This document shows positions 9,089-16,963 of a DNA stretch of 32,868 nucleotides, in pieces. Source of the DNA: CAYSCX01 sp964429575 (GTDB taxonomy: Bacteria; Desulfobacterota; Binatia; Binatales; Binataceae). The first letter of the stretch is position 1. Each line of letters begins with the position of its first letter. A program made the translations under genes and the position numbers. The stretch is taken from positions 1-32,868 of the forward strand of contig CAYSCX010000026.1 in NCBI GenBank assembly GCA_964429575.1, written 5' to 3'. Below the pieces are notes generated by a model, which saw only the letters and a list, made by a program, of their open reading frames with translations, was not told the DNA's origin and did no database searches.

Positions 9089-9100
9089 TTACTTTCGCGC

Positions 9101-9117
9101 GCCCGCGTGAAGCGGGC
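9101..9117 (+). promoter_or_regulatory. GC-rich hairpin just before the metH start codon
   Basis: GCCCGC, loop GTGAA, then GCGGGC form a perfect six-pair stem ending nine bases before the metH ATG. No purine-rich ribosome binding site lies between the hairpin and the ATG. It could influence initiation; it has no long U tract and so is not a convincing terminator. Confidence 0.4.
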
Positions 9118-9126
9118 TTCTTAGTA

Positions 9127-12100
9127 ATGACGACCAGTGAACAAAGGATCAAGCTCCTTCGCGAGCTGCTAAGCGAGCGCATCGTTGTGCTCGATGGCGG
9201 GTTCGGCACCTCCGTGCAGGCGATGAATCTCAGCGCGGAGGACTTCGGCGGTCCAGATCTCGAGGGCTGTAACGAAAACGTCGTACGAACCAGGCCAGAG
9301 CGCATCCGCGAGATGCACGAGAGCTTTCTTGCGGCGGGCGCGGACATTATCGAAACCGCGACCTTTGGCGCCACTCCGATCGTACTGGCGGAGTACGGAC
9401 TTGCCGAGCGCACCCGCGAGATCAACCGGCTGGGCGGGCAAATCGCGCGGGAGGCGGCCGAGCGTTTCAGCACCTCGAACAAGCCCCGCTTCGTCGCCGG
9501 ATCGATGGGGCCGACGACCAAGAACATCTCGGTGACCGGCGGCGTGACGTTCGATCAGATGGCCGCCGCGTACGAAGAGGAGGCGCTGGGACTTATCGAG
9601 GGCGGCGTGGACCTGCTGCTGGTCGAGACGGTGCAGGACACGCTCAACTGCAAGGCGGCGCTGGCCGGAATTGACCGGGCGATCGCGGCGACGGGAATCG
9701 CGCCGGCGATCTCGGTGTCAGGCACGATCGAGACGATGGGCACACTGCTGGCGGGGCAGGACGTCGAGGCGTTCTACGTCTCGCTCGCGCATCGCGACCT
9801 ACTGTGGATGGGACTCAATTGCGCGACCGGCCCTGACTTCATGACCGATCACTTGCGCACGCTCTCCGAGCTATCGCGGTTCTTCGTTGCCTGCGTGCCG
9901 AACGCCGGGCTACCCGATGAAGAGGGCCACTACAATGAGACGCCGGCGCTGCTCGCAGAGAAGCTCGCCCGCTTCATGGAACGTGGCTGGGTGAACTTGG
10001 TCGGCGGTTGTTGCGGCACGACGCCCGAACATATCCGCCTGCTCGTGCAGGCGGCTGAGGGCATCAAGCCGCGGGTACCAGCGACGGTGCGCCGGTCGGT
10101 GGTGTCGGGAATCGAAGCGCTGGTCATCGATCAGGATACGCGTCCTGTCATCGTCGGCGAGCGCACCAACGTGCTCGGGAGCCGGAAATTCAAGCGGCTC
10201 ATCGCCGATGGCCAGTTCGAGGATGCCGCGGAGGTCGGGCGCGTGCAGGTGCGCCGCGGCGCGCACGTGCTCGACGTGTGCGTGCAGGACCCCGATCGCG
10301 ACGAACTTGCGGACGCGACGCGCTTTCTCGACATCCTCGGCAAAAAGGTCAAAGTGCCGCTGATGATCGACTCGACCGACCACAAGGTCATCGAGGAAGC
10401 GCTCAAGCGCACGCCGGGCAAGTCGATCATCAACTCGATCAACCTCGAAGACGGCGAGGAACGCTTTGAGCGAGTCGTGCCGCTCGCGCGGTGCTACGGC
10501 GGCGCGCTGGTGGTCGGATGCATCGACGACGACAAACAGCAGGCGCAGGCGGTCACGCGCCAGCGCAAGCTCGAGATCGCGCAGCGATCGTTCAAGTTGC
10601 TGACTGAGAAGTACGGAGTCGAACCCGAAGACATCATCTTCGATCCGTTGGTGTTTCCGGTGGGCACCGGCGACAAGAACTACATCGGCTCGGGCGTCGA
10701 GACGATCGAAGGCATCGCGCTCATCAAGAAGGCGCTGCCACGCTGCAAGACGATCTTGGGAATTTCGAACGTTTCATTCGGACTGCCGGACGCGGGCCGC
10801 GAAGTACTCAACTCGGTGATGCTCTATCACTGCGTGCAGGCGGGGCTGGATCTCGCAATCGTCAATTCGGAAAAGTTGGAGCGGTATCCGTCGATTCCAG
10901 AGGACGAACGCCGGCTCGCTGAGGATTTGATCTGGTGGCGCGGCGAGGATCCGATTGCGGCGTTTGCAGCGCACTTCCGCGAAAAGAAAGGACGCGTCGC
11001 TCCGGAAGATCGAAAAGACCTGCCGCTCGACGAGCGCCTCGCGCGCTACGTACTGGAGGGATCAAAAGACGGACTCGTCGCTGACCTCGACGAAGCTCTC
11101 ACGACGCGCGGCCCGCTTGAGATCATCAACGGTCCGCTGATGAAGGGCATGGACGAGGTCGGCCGGCTATTCAACGCAAACCAGATGATCGTCGCCGAGG
11201 TGCTGCAATCGGCGGAGGCGATGAAGGCGGCGGTGGCGCATCTCGAACCGCACATGGAGAAGACCGAGAGCGCAACCAAGGGCCGCATCATTCTTGCGAC
11301 GGTCAAGGGCGACGTTCACGACATCGGGAAGAACCTGGTCGACATCATCCTCACCAATAACGGCTACAAAGTGATCAACCTGGGAATCAAGGTGCCGCCC
11401 GACGAACTGATCAAGGCGTTCAACGAACATTCGCCCGACGCAATCGGACTGTCCGGACTGTTGGTCAAATCCGCGCAAATGATGGTCATCACGGCGCAAG
11501 ACTTGAAGCAGGCGGGGATCGACTGCCCGATGCTGGTGGGCGGCGCGGCGCTGTCCAACCGATTCACGCGGATGAAAATCGCGCCGGAGTACGCGGGGCT
11601 GGTCGTCTACGCGAAGGACGCGATGAACGGGCTCGACCTTGCCAACCAGATAATGGACTACGAGCGGCGTGACTCACTGAGTCGCATGCTCGAGGCGGAA
11701 TCGAAGCGGCTTATCGAGGCGGCGCCCAGGAGCGTCAACGGCGCCGCTGCGCCGGCCCCGCGCGCGCGGACGGTGAGCATCGCGAAGGAGATCCCAACGC
11801 CGCCCGACTTGAAGGCGCACCTGCTCAGCAACTACGACCTCGACGAGGTGTTCCGATACATCAACCCGGTGATGCTCTACACGCGCCATCTCGGGTTCAA
11901 GAATTTCGAGCAGGCGCTCGCGGCGGGCGACACAAAAGCACAGGAGCTGCGCGCGGCGGTGCTCGAGGTCGAGGAGACGATGCTCGCACGCAAAGACATC
12001 AGCGCCGACGCGCTCTTCAAGTTTTTCCCGGCGCAGGCGGATGGCGATCGGTCGATATTGATTTACTCACCGGACAGCCGGAGCGTGCTCGAAACGTTCC

Positions 12101-12654
12101 TGTTCGGGCGTCAGAGCGAGGAGCCGGGATTGTGCCTCGCCGACTACGCCGCTCCGCGCGCTTGCGGCCGCATGGACTACCTTTGCATGTTTATCACGAC
12201 GGTCGGCGACGGCGTCCGCGCGTTAGCAGAAGAATGGAAGAACAACGGCGACTACTTGCGTTCGCACATCCTGCAGGTGCTTGCACTCGAGGGAGCGGAG
12301 GCGTTTGCGGAGCTGCTGCATCAGAAGATCCGCCGCATGTGGGGATTTGGTGACGCCGCGACGATTACGATGAAAGATCTCTTCCAGGCGCGATACCGCG
12401 GCAAGCGCTTCTCGTTCGGTTATCCGGCGTGTCCGCGGCTGGAGGATCAATCCAAGCTGTTCCGCCTGCTCGATGCCGAGCGTCACGGGCTCCGCGTGTG
12501 TTTGACCGAGGGATTCATGATGGATCCGGAGAGCTCAGTCAGCGCAATCGTGTTCCACCATCCGCAAGCGAAGTACTTCAATCTGTCGGAGGCCGACATC
12601 GGGCGGCTCGAGCGGGAGTTGGACGAAGCTGAACGCAAGCGCGCCGCCGGCTAA
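9127..12654 (+). CDS. metH: Cobalamin-dependent methionine synthase
   Basis: Transfers the methyl group of 5-methyltetrahydrofolate to homocysteine via methylcobalamin, the last step of methionine synthesis. At 1175 residues it is close to E. coli MetH (about 1227), and all four modules are present. The homocysteine domain begins IVVLDGGFGTSVQAMNL and has zinc-ligand cysteines C232 (GLNCATGP) and C295/C296 (GGCCGT). The pterin domain starts at VIVGERTNVLGSRKF. The cobalamin module has cap helices and the DVHDIGKN signature with axial His731. The reactivation domain includes YTRHLGFKNF and RGKRFSFGYPACPRLEDQ. The ATG at 9127 was chosen by family alignment; the frame is open further upstream without homology. 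The activation domain is complete, so an SAM/flavodoxin reactivation partner is expected elsewhere. Its stop codon overlaps that of the convergent YjbQ gene. Confidence 0.98.
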   Translation: MTTSEQRIKLLRELLSERIVVLDGGFGTSVQAMNLSAEDFGGPDLEGCNENVVRTRPERIREMHESFLAAGADIIETATFGATPIVLAEYGLAERTREINRLGGQIAREAAERFSTSNKPRFVAGSMGPTTKNISVTGGVTFDQMAAAYEEEALGLIEGGVDLLLVETVQDTLNCKAALAGIDRAIAATGIAPAISVSGTIETMGTLLAGQDVEAFYVSLAHRDLLWMGLNCATGPDFMTDHLRTLSELSRFFVACVPNAGLPDEEGHYNETPALLAEKLARFMERGWVNLVGGCCGTTPEHIRLLVQAAEGIKPRVPATVRRSVVSGIEALVIDQDTRPVIVGERTNVLGSRKFKRLIADGQFEDAAEVGRVQVRRGAHVLDVCVQDPDRDELADATRFLDILGKKVKVPLMIDSTDHKVIEEALKRTPGKSIINSINLEDGEERFERVVPLARCYGGALVVGCIDDDKQQAQAVTRQRKLEIAQRSFKLLTEKYGVEPEDIIFDPLVFPVGTGDKNYIGSGVETIEGIALIKKALPRCKTILGISNVSFGLPDAGREVLNSVMLYHCVQAGLDLAIVNSEKLERYPSIPEDERRLAEDLIWWRGEDPIAAFAAHFREKKGRVAPEDRKDLPLDERLARYVLEGSKDGLVADLDEALTTRGPLEIINGPLMKGMDEVGRLFNANQMIVAEVLQSAEAMKAAVAHLEPHMEKTESATKGRIILATVKGDVHDIGKNLVDIILTNNGYKVINLGIKVPPDELIKAFNEHSPDAIGLSGLLVKSAQMMVITAQDLKQAGIDCPMLVGGAALSNRFTRMKIAPEYAGLVVYAKDAMNGLDLANQIMDYERRDSLSRMLEAESKRLIEAAPRSVNGAAAPAPRARTVSIAKEIPTPPDLKAHLLSNYDLDEVFRYINPVMLYTRHLGFKNFEQALAAGDTKAQELRAAVLEVEETMLARKDISADALFKFFPAQADGDRSILIYSPDSRSVLETFLFGRQSEEPGLCLADYAAPRACGRMDYLCMFITTVGDGVRALAEEWKNNGDYLRSHILQVLALEGAEAFAELLHQKIRRMWGFGDAATITMKDLFQARYRGKRFSFGYPACPRLEDQSKLFRLLDAERHGLRVCLTEGFMMDPESSVSAIVFHHPQAKYFNLSEADIGRLERELDEAERKRAAG

Positions 12655-13247
12655 CGGCCGCCAGCCGGCGTGCCAATCGAGGCGCGGCCGTTGACGACGG
12701 CGGGACGCGGGCGGATAGGCGCCATAGACTTGAATGGCGCGAAGCTTGCGCAGCGGAGAAAAACCTCGCGACGGCGGGGCCCGTCGAGTTCGACCATGAA
12801 AACGCGCTGCCAGGCGCCGAGCGCCAGGCGGGCGTCAATTACGGGAATCGTTTCACTGGTCGAGAGCAGCAGATGCATGCAGTGTGAATGTCCGTTGGGG
12901 CGTTCGTCGGGAGCGATGGGCGGTTTTCGCCGGCTCATGTCGTTGTGATTGTAGCCGTGGTGCTGCGGGCAGAGGCGGCTGAGCAAGTTCTTGAAATCCT
13001 CGAGCAGCAGCTCTTCGGCCTCGTTGATTTTGATCGCGGCGGTGGTGTGACGCGAGAAGACAGTCACTTGGCCGTGCTCGACGCGCTCATCCGCCAGTAA
13101 CCGGTTGATGCGATCGGTCAAGTCGACGAACTGAATCGGTTCGACGGTGGCGATCGAAAGAATCGCATCGGAGAGAAGGACCGAGTGGCGCGCGCGCGAC
13201 AGCCCAGGCCGCACCACAACTTCCGCCAATCGATCGTGCTCGCGCAT
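12651..13247 (-). CDS. YjbQ/UPF0047 family protein with C-terminal extension
   Basis: Protein of 198 residues in the YjbQ family, whose members have secondary thiamine-phosphate synthase activity in vitro but an unsettled physiological role. Visible hallmarks are SRHTTAAIKINEAEE, the metal/phosphate-binding segment YNHNDMSRRKPP, then ERPNGHSHCMHLLL and LGAWQRVFMVELDGPRRREV. Typical members have about 140 residues; this one has ~20 extra at the N-terminus and ~30 at the C-terminus (after REVFLRC), rich in Pro, Arg and Ala. The ATG at 13247 follows an AAGGGGG ribosome binding site, so the N-terminal extension looks genuine. The TAG stop overlaps the metH TAA on the other strand (shared CTAA), leaving no space for a terminator between the convergent genes. 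Confidence 0.9.
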   Translation of the reverse strand: MREHDRLAEVVVRPGLSRARHSVLLSDAILSIATVEPIQFVDLTDRINRLLADERVEHGQVTVFSRHTTAAIKINEAEELLLEDFKNLLSRLCPQHHGYNHNDMSRRKPPIAPDERPNGHSHCMHLLLSTSETIPVIDARLALGAWQRVFMVELDGPRRREVFLRCASFAPFKSMAPIRPRPAVVNGRASIGTPAGGR

Positions 13248-13335
13248 GACGCCCCCTTGCCAGCTCGACCAAAAAAAATTCGCGACGTCAAATGGTAGCC
13301 GCCGAATATTGCGAAGCGCAAACCCGGTGCGCGTT

Positions 13336-13372
13336 TCTGACCGACTAACCGCAGGGTGGTCAGTCGGTCAGA
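13336..13372. promoter_or_regulatory. Perfect 11-bp inverted repeat, possible operator or transcript-end hairpin
   Basis: TCTGACCGACT (13336-13346) and AGTCGGTCAGA (13362-13372) are exact inverted copies around a 15-base centre; after one mismatch the stem gains three more pairs (ACC/GGT). There is no T run on either strand, so it is not a standard terminator. The size and symmetry fit a binding site for a dimeric repressor, for example of the TetR type (inference), in front of the yjbQ-like gene. Confidence 0.5.
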
Positions 13373-13376
13373 GAAG

Positions 13377-13385
13377 TTATCCACA
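13377..13385 (+). promoter_or_regulatory. DnaA-box consensus nonamer
   Basis: TTATCCACA is an exact match to the canonical high-affinity DnaA box and lies five bases after the inverted repeat. Only this one copy was noticed in the gap, so it does not define an origin; it could be a regulatory DnaA site or chance. Confidence 0.35.
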
Positions 13386-13490
13386 CTGTTGAGAAGCGCG
13401 CGGGAAAGAGGCTTCGCACGCGCGCGCTAACCGGGCGTTGAGCGCGCGGTCGATGCCGGTGGGGAACTCAATGCATATCGCAACACCGTG

Positions 13491-14507
13491 CTAGCGGCCG
13501 CGCACCGCGAGTTCGCGTTTGGCCAGTTCGAGATCGGAATCGACCATCATCGCGACCAACTGCTCGAATGCGACCTTGGGCTGCCAGCCGAGTATGCGCC
13601 GCGCCTTGGAGTAGTTGCCGATCAGCGTATCGACCTCTGACGGCCTCAAGTAGCGCGGGTCGGTCACCAGGTACTTGCGCCAGTCGAGTTTGATGCGGGC
13701 GAAGGCGGCCTCGAGGAATTCCTGCACCGAGCGCGTCTGGCCGGTCGCGATGACGTAGTCGTCCGGCTGGTCCTGCTGGAGCATCATCCACATCGCCTCA
13801 ACGTAGTCGCCGGCGAATCCCCAGTCGCGGCGCGCGTCGAGGTTGCCCAGTGCGAGCTGCTCCTGCAAGCCAAGCTTGATGCGCGTCGCACTGCGAGTGA
13901 TCTTGCGGGTGACGAAGTTCTCACCGCGACGCGGCGATTCGTGGTTGAACAGGATGCCGTTGACCGCGAACATCCCGTACGCCTCACGGTAATTCACCGT
14001 TTGCCAGTGCGCGTACGCCTTTGCGCACGCGTAGGGGCTGCGCGGATGAAACGGCGTAGTCTCGCTCTGAGGCGACTCGGCAGCCTTGCCAAACATCTCG
14101 GATGAACCGGCCTGGTACAGGCGCGCCGCGCGCGCATGACGTTTGTTGTGATCGCGCAGCGCTTCGAGGAGGCGGAGCGCGCCGAGGCCGACGACGTCGG
14201 CGGTGTACTCGGGCTGATCGAACGAAATCCGCACATGCGATTGCGCCGCGAGGTTGTACACCTCGTCCGGACGCACCTGCTCGATGATGCGCCGCAGCCC
14301 GGTGCCGTCGCCCATATCACCGTAGTGCAGATGAAGCGTTTCGTGCGCCGGACCGAAGCCCGCGCGGAGGTGATCGATGCGCCCGGTTGCGAAACTCGAG
14401 GTTCGGCGCACCACGCCGTGAACTTCGTACCCCTTGGTGAGCAGGGATTCCGCAAGGTAGGAACCGTCCTGCCCGGTGACTCCGGTGATGAGTGCGACCT
14501 TTGGCAT
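13491..14507 (-). CDS. gmd: GDP-mannose 4,6-dehydratase
   Basis: Converts GDP-D-mannose to GDP-4-keto-6-deoxy-D-mannose, precursor of GDP-fucose, rhamnose, perosamine and related sugars. The 338-residue protein begins MPKVALITGVTGQDGSYLAE, giving the Gmd-type NADP motif GVTGQDG, followed by VVRRTSSF. Further landmarks are LHYGDMGDGTGLRRI, YNLAAQSHVRISFDQPEYTA, YQAGSSEMFG, the catalytic SPYACAKAYAHW region, NGILFNHESPRRGENFVTRK and DWGFAGDYVEAMW. The ATG at 14507 is set by homology. The gene follows a strong terminator on the same strand, so it probably has its own promoter in the ~70 bases before the ATG. No GDP-fucose synthase (Fcl) or other reductase for its product is visible in the window. 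Confidence 0.97.
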   Translation of the reverse strand: MPKVALITGVTGQDGSYLAESLLTKGYEVHGVVRRTSSFATGRIDHLRAGFGPAHETLHLHYGDMGDGTGLRRIIEQVRPDEVYNLAAQSHVRISFDQPEYTADVVGLGALRLLEALRDHNKRHARAARLYQAGSSEMFGKAAESPQSETTPFHPRSPYACAKAYAHWQTVNYREAYGMFAVNGILFNHESPRRGENFVTRKITRSATRIKLGLQEQLALGNLDARRDWGFAGDYVEAMWMMLQQDQPDDYVIATGQTRSVQEFLEAAFARIKLDWRKYLVTDPRYLRPSEVDTLIGNYSKARRILGWQPKVAFEQLVAMMVDSDLELAKRELAVRGR

Positions 14508-14575
14508 CGGTTGGCGCGCCTGGCACGCGCAAGCAGAAGTGTAGCATCCCGGCGATGTGCCAAGAATGCGGGCAC

Positions 14576-14602
14576 AAAAAAGGGCGGTGCAGCGCACCGC
14601 CC
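14576..14602 (-). terminator. Strong intrinsic terminator after the polysaccharide operon
   Basis: Read on the minus strand, GGGCGGTGC, a three-base loop, then GCACCGCCC form a perfect nine-pair stem followed immediately by six T. It lies 34 bases after the cupin stop and about 70 bases before the gmd ATG, so it ends the long minus-strand transcript and insulates gmd. Confidence 0.9.
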
Positions 14603-14635
14603 CTGGCGAAAACCGGCTTCGGTCCGATCGGTCAG

Positions 14636-14998
14636 CTAATCGCCGCGGACCAGGCGATGCGAGTCGCTGTCAAAGTGTTGCGTGGAAAACTCGAACAACT
14701 CCGCGTCCTCGATCGCCTCCATCTGATGCACCAGTCCCGCGGGGACGTCCATACAATCGCCGGGAGCGAGTTCAAACTCTTCGATGACCCCGGCTTGGGG
14801 CGACTGCTTGACGCGCACCTTGAGGCGTCCGGCACGCAGGTAGAACGATTCGTTCTTAAGCTTGTGGTAGTGGAGCGAGCAGCGTTTGCCCTTGCGGATT
14901 TCGAGAATTTTCCCGCAGTAGAGTTCACCGTTGGCGATCCAAACCTCGCGGCCCCAGCCCTTTGGCACGATTTTGACGGGTTTGCGCACGTGGTTCAT
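14636..14998 (-). CDS. Small single-domain cupin
   Basis: A 120-residue cupin, last gene before the terminator. It begins HVRKPVKIVPKGWGREVWIA and has cupin motif 1 as KGKRCSLHYHKLKNESFYL and motif 2 as APGDCMDVPAGLVHQMEAIE, ending FEFSTQHFDSDSHR. The metal-binding His/Glu pattern (HYH...E...H) is complete. It resembles the cupin domains of type II mannose-6-phosphate isomerases and sugar-locus cupins, so a role in nucleotide-sugar or mannose metabolism is plausible but unproven. ATG 14998 was chosen; an in-frame TTG eight codons upstream (15022) is possible. It is 106 bases downstream of the WecA-type fusion gene. Confidence 0.8.
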   Translation of the reverse strand: MNHVRKPVKIVPKGWGREVWIANGELYCGKILEIRKGKRCSLHYHKLKNESFYLRAGRLKVRVKQSPQAGVIEEFELAPGDCMDVPAGLVHQMEAIEDAELFEFSTQHFDSDSHRLVRGD

Positions 14999-15104
14999 TG
15001 TTTTCGCGATGATGCCCCCCAAAACGCTTCAATGCGCGGGTGCCATGCTAATCGCCGGTGGCAAGCGAGAAAAGCACCCGGTCCGGCCGCCTCCGCAGGT
15101 CCGC

Positions 15105-16928
15105 TCAACGGTCGCCGAGGGCGAGGTGAGCGGGGCCGGGCGTCGGCGGGGCGGGTTCCGCGCCGTATTCATTCACCTGAATCGTGAAGCGGCGAACGGG
15201 AATTCCGTGACGCTGTGCGAACGCCGAAATTTTCTCGAGCCTTCCGCCATTGATGCCGTCGGCCGCGATCAGGATTTGATCGAATCGAGTCAGGCCGTAA
15301 AGCCGCTCCAGATCGTCGACTGATCCGAGCACCTCATGGCCGTGCACGAGCTTTCCGCGTTTGAAGGAGTCGTCGTCAACGAACCCAGCCAGCCGAAGCC
15401 CCTCGTTCTGATGCGCGAAGATATAATCCGCGGCTGCCGCGCCGGTAAGTCCGGCGCCGACCACCAGGACGCGTTTGCCCGCCTGCGAGAGATGCGCGAT
15501 CCCCTTGCGCAGGAGCTGGAAGGAGAGCCGAGTCGCAACCAGCAAATTGAAAACGAGGACGACGAACAGCACTACGATTGATCCCGAGTAGGCGATTGGC
15601 AGCACCTGTCCACCAAGCACCATCAAGATTCCTGCGAGCACCGCGCCATTGGCGAAGCGGATGCCGTCGGAGATTCCGGTGTAGCGCCAGATGCCCTTGT
15701 AGATTCCCGTCAAGACAAACGCCGGGTAGGTCACCAGCAGCAGCCACGGCAGGCAGCGCACGACGTTGGTGGCGAAACCGTCGGTCATCTCGAAGTTGAC
15801 GCGGAGCATGAACGCGCCGAAATACGCCGACGCGATCAGTGCGGAGTCGACCGCCGCTTCGGCGAGGCGGCGCTTGTATCCGACATTAAGAATGAGACGC
15901 GCCAGCCAGCCCCTATCTGCATAGGCCTGCCCGGGCGAGTACGACTCGAAGGTGAGATCCATCATGAATAGCGCGAGCACGGTCACGACGAGTCCGATGA
16001 ACGGCAACCCCAAAAGCACGATGGCATGCGGCAGCACGCTGGTTGCGATAGCGCAGGCGGCGCCGAGCGCAGCCACTGCCCAGCAGACTGATGCGGCGGT
16101 GCGATCGGGCAACCCCAGAGAGAGCAGGCGGTGATGCGAGTGGTCGAGGCCGCGGCGCGATATCGAGCGTCCGGTCGCAATCCGCGTAACACTCACAATG
16201 GCTGTGTCGAGAATCGGCACGAGCATCACAAGCACCGGGTACGCATACTCGGTGAGCCGCGAATTGCCCGGCAATTGTCCGGCGACCATCGCAAGACCGC
16301 CGAGCGCAAATCCGATCGGCAGCGCACCGCCGTCACCCATGAAGATGGCCGCGGGATGGAAGTTGTGGGCGAGGAACCCGCCCAGCGCACCGGCGATCGC
16401 CAGAGCCATCAGTGCGACCGGAATGTGACCGGTGACCAGCCCGGTCGCGGCGATGGCGAGCCCGGCAATGATACCGACGCCGGCGGCGAGACCATCGAGC
16501 CCATCGATCAGGTTGAATGCGTTGGTGGTGGCGAGGAGCCAGAATGCGACCAGTGCAGCGTCGAGCACGGGCCACGGTGTGAGCGCGATGCGGGGCATTG
16601 CGGCCAGCGCCAACAACACCACTGCGGTTTGCGCCAGGAGCTTGTTTCGCGGGCGAAGCGCGATCGCGTCATCGACGAACCCGAGCAAGAACATCGCGAT
16701 CATCCCGAACGCAAGCCACGCCTGCAGCGCGCCGAAGGCCGCCAACGCAATGAGCGTGGCCGCAACGATCGATACCCCGCCGAACACCGGAATCTTCACG
16801 GCCGCTGAGGCGCGCACGGGCTCCGCCGTCACGCCGAGCCAAACTGCGACGCGCCGAGCGAGCGGAACGCTCGCCCATGCGATCGCGAAGGCGGCGATTG
16901 GCACGCAGAGAATGATCAGGGAGTTCAC
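15105..16928 (-). CDS. WecA/MraY-type polyprenyl-phosphate sugar-phosphate transferase fused to a FlaA1/CapD-like N-terminal region
   Basis: A 607-residue two-part membrane protein. Part 1 (~1-320) is a multi-spanning WecA-family phosphoglycosyltransferase that should start glycan synthesis by moving HexNAc-1-P to undecaprenyl phosphate. It has the Mg-binding FVDD (D86/D87), the catalytic NAFNLIDGLDG (136-146), FMGDGG (~196-201) and the nucleotide-binding HSHH of GLDHSHHRLLSLG (263-266). Part 2 (~355-600) looks like the front of FlaA1/CapD-type proteins: four membrane helices including LTGIYKGIWRYTGISDG, then a Rossmann domain with VGAGLTG (~490-496) and GFVDDDSFKRGKLVHGHEVLG. It lacks the second, catalytic SDR epimerase/dehydratase domain and ends in a Pro-rich tail. 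The frame is unbroken. ATG 16928 lies 35 bases after the upstream GT4 gene. Confidence 0.9.
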   Translation of the reverse strand: MNSLIILCVPIAAFAIAWASVPLARRVAVWLGVTAEPVRASAAVKIPVFGGVSIVAATLIALAAFGALQAWLAFGMIAMFLLGFVDDAIALRPRNKLLAQTAVVLLALAAMPRIALTPWPVLDAALVAFWLLATTNAFNLIDGLDGLAAGVGIIAGLAIAATGLVTGHIPVALMALAIAGALGGFLAHNFHPAAIFMGDGGALPIGFALGGLAMVAGQLPGNSRLTEYAYPVLVMLVPILDTAIVSVTRIATGRSISRRGLDHSHHRLLSLGLPDRTAASVCWAVAALGAACAIATSVLPHAIVLLGLPFIGLVVTVLALFMMDLTFESYSPGQAYADRGWLARLILNVGYKRRLAEAAVDSALIASAYFGAFMLRVNFEMTDGFATNVVRCLPWLLLVTYPAFVLTGIYKGIWRYTGISDGIRFANGAVLAGILMVLGGQVLPIAYSGSIVVLFVVLVFNLLVATRLSFQLLRKGIAHLSQAGKRVLVVGAGLTGAAAADYIFAHQNEGLRLAGFVDDDSFKRGKLVHGHEVLGSVDDLERLYGLTRFDQILIAADGINGGRLEKISAFAQRHGIPVRRFTIQVNEYGAEPAPPTPGPAHLALGDR

Positions 16929-16963
16929 GATTGAAGAAGCGATTCGGCGGATGCGCCGGCTCG

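Larger units (their letters stand above)
13248..13490. other. Intergenic region between yjbQ-like gene and gmd
   Basis: This 243-base gap downstream of gmd and upstream of the yjbQ-like gene should hold the yjbQ promoter. It contains an A8 run (about 13271), a strong perfect inverted repeat and a DnaA-box-like nonamer (both listed separately). I see no convincing protein-coding frame and no intrinsic terminator after gmd with a T tract. Confidence 0.5.

Noticed and set aside
8704..9126. Upstream extension of metH
   Set aside because: The frame is open but lies antisense to the epimerase gene and has no MetH homology; the family start matches ATG 9127.
9004..9126. Cobalamin or SAM/SAH riboswitch before metH
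   Set aside because: The leader is short and I could not find the conserved cores of these riboswitch classes; only a simple hairpin is seen.
13377..13385. Replication origin
   Set aside because: Only one DnaA box was noticed, with no AT-rich unwinding region and no dnaA, dnaN or gidA genes nearby.
14508..14575. Sigma-54 promoter for gmd based on TTGGCAC
   Set aside because: The GC element is not at the required distance from the GG element (16 rather than 12 bases apart), so the match fails.
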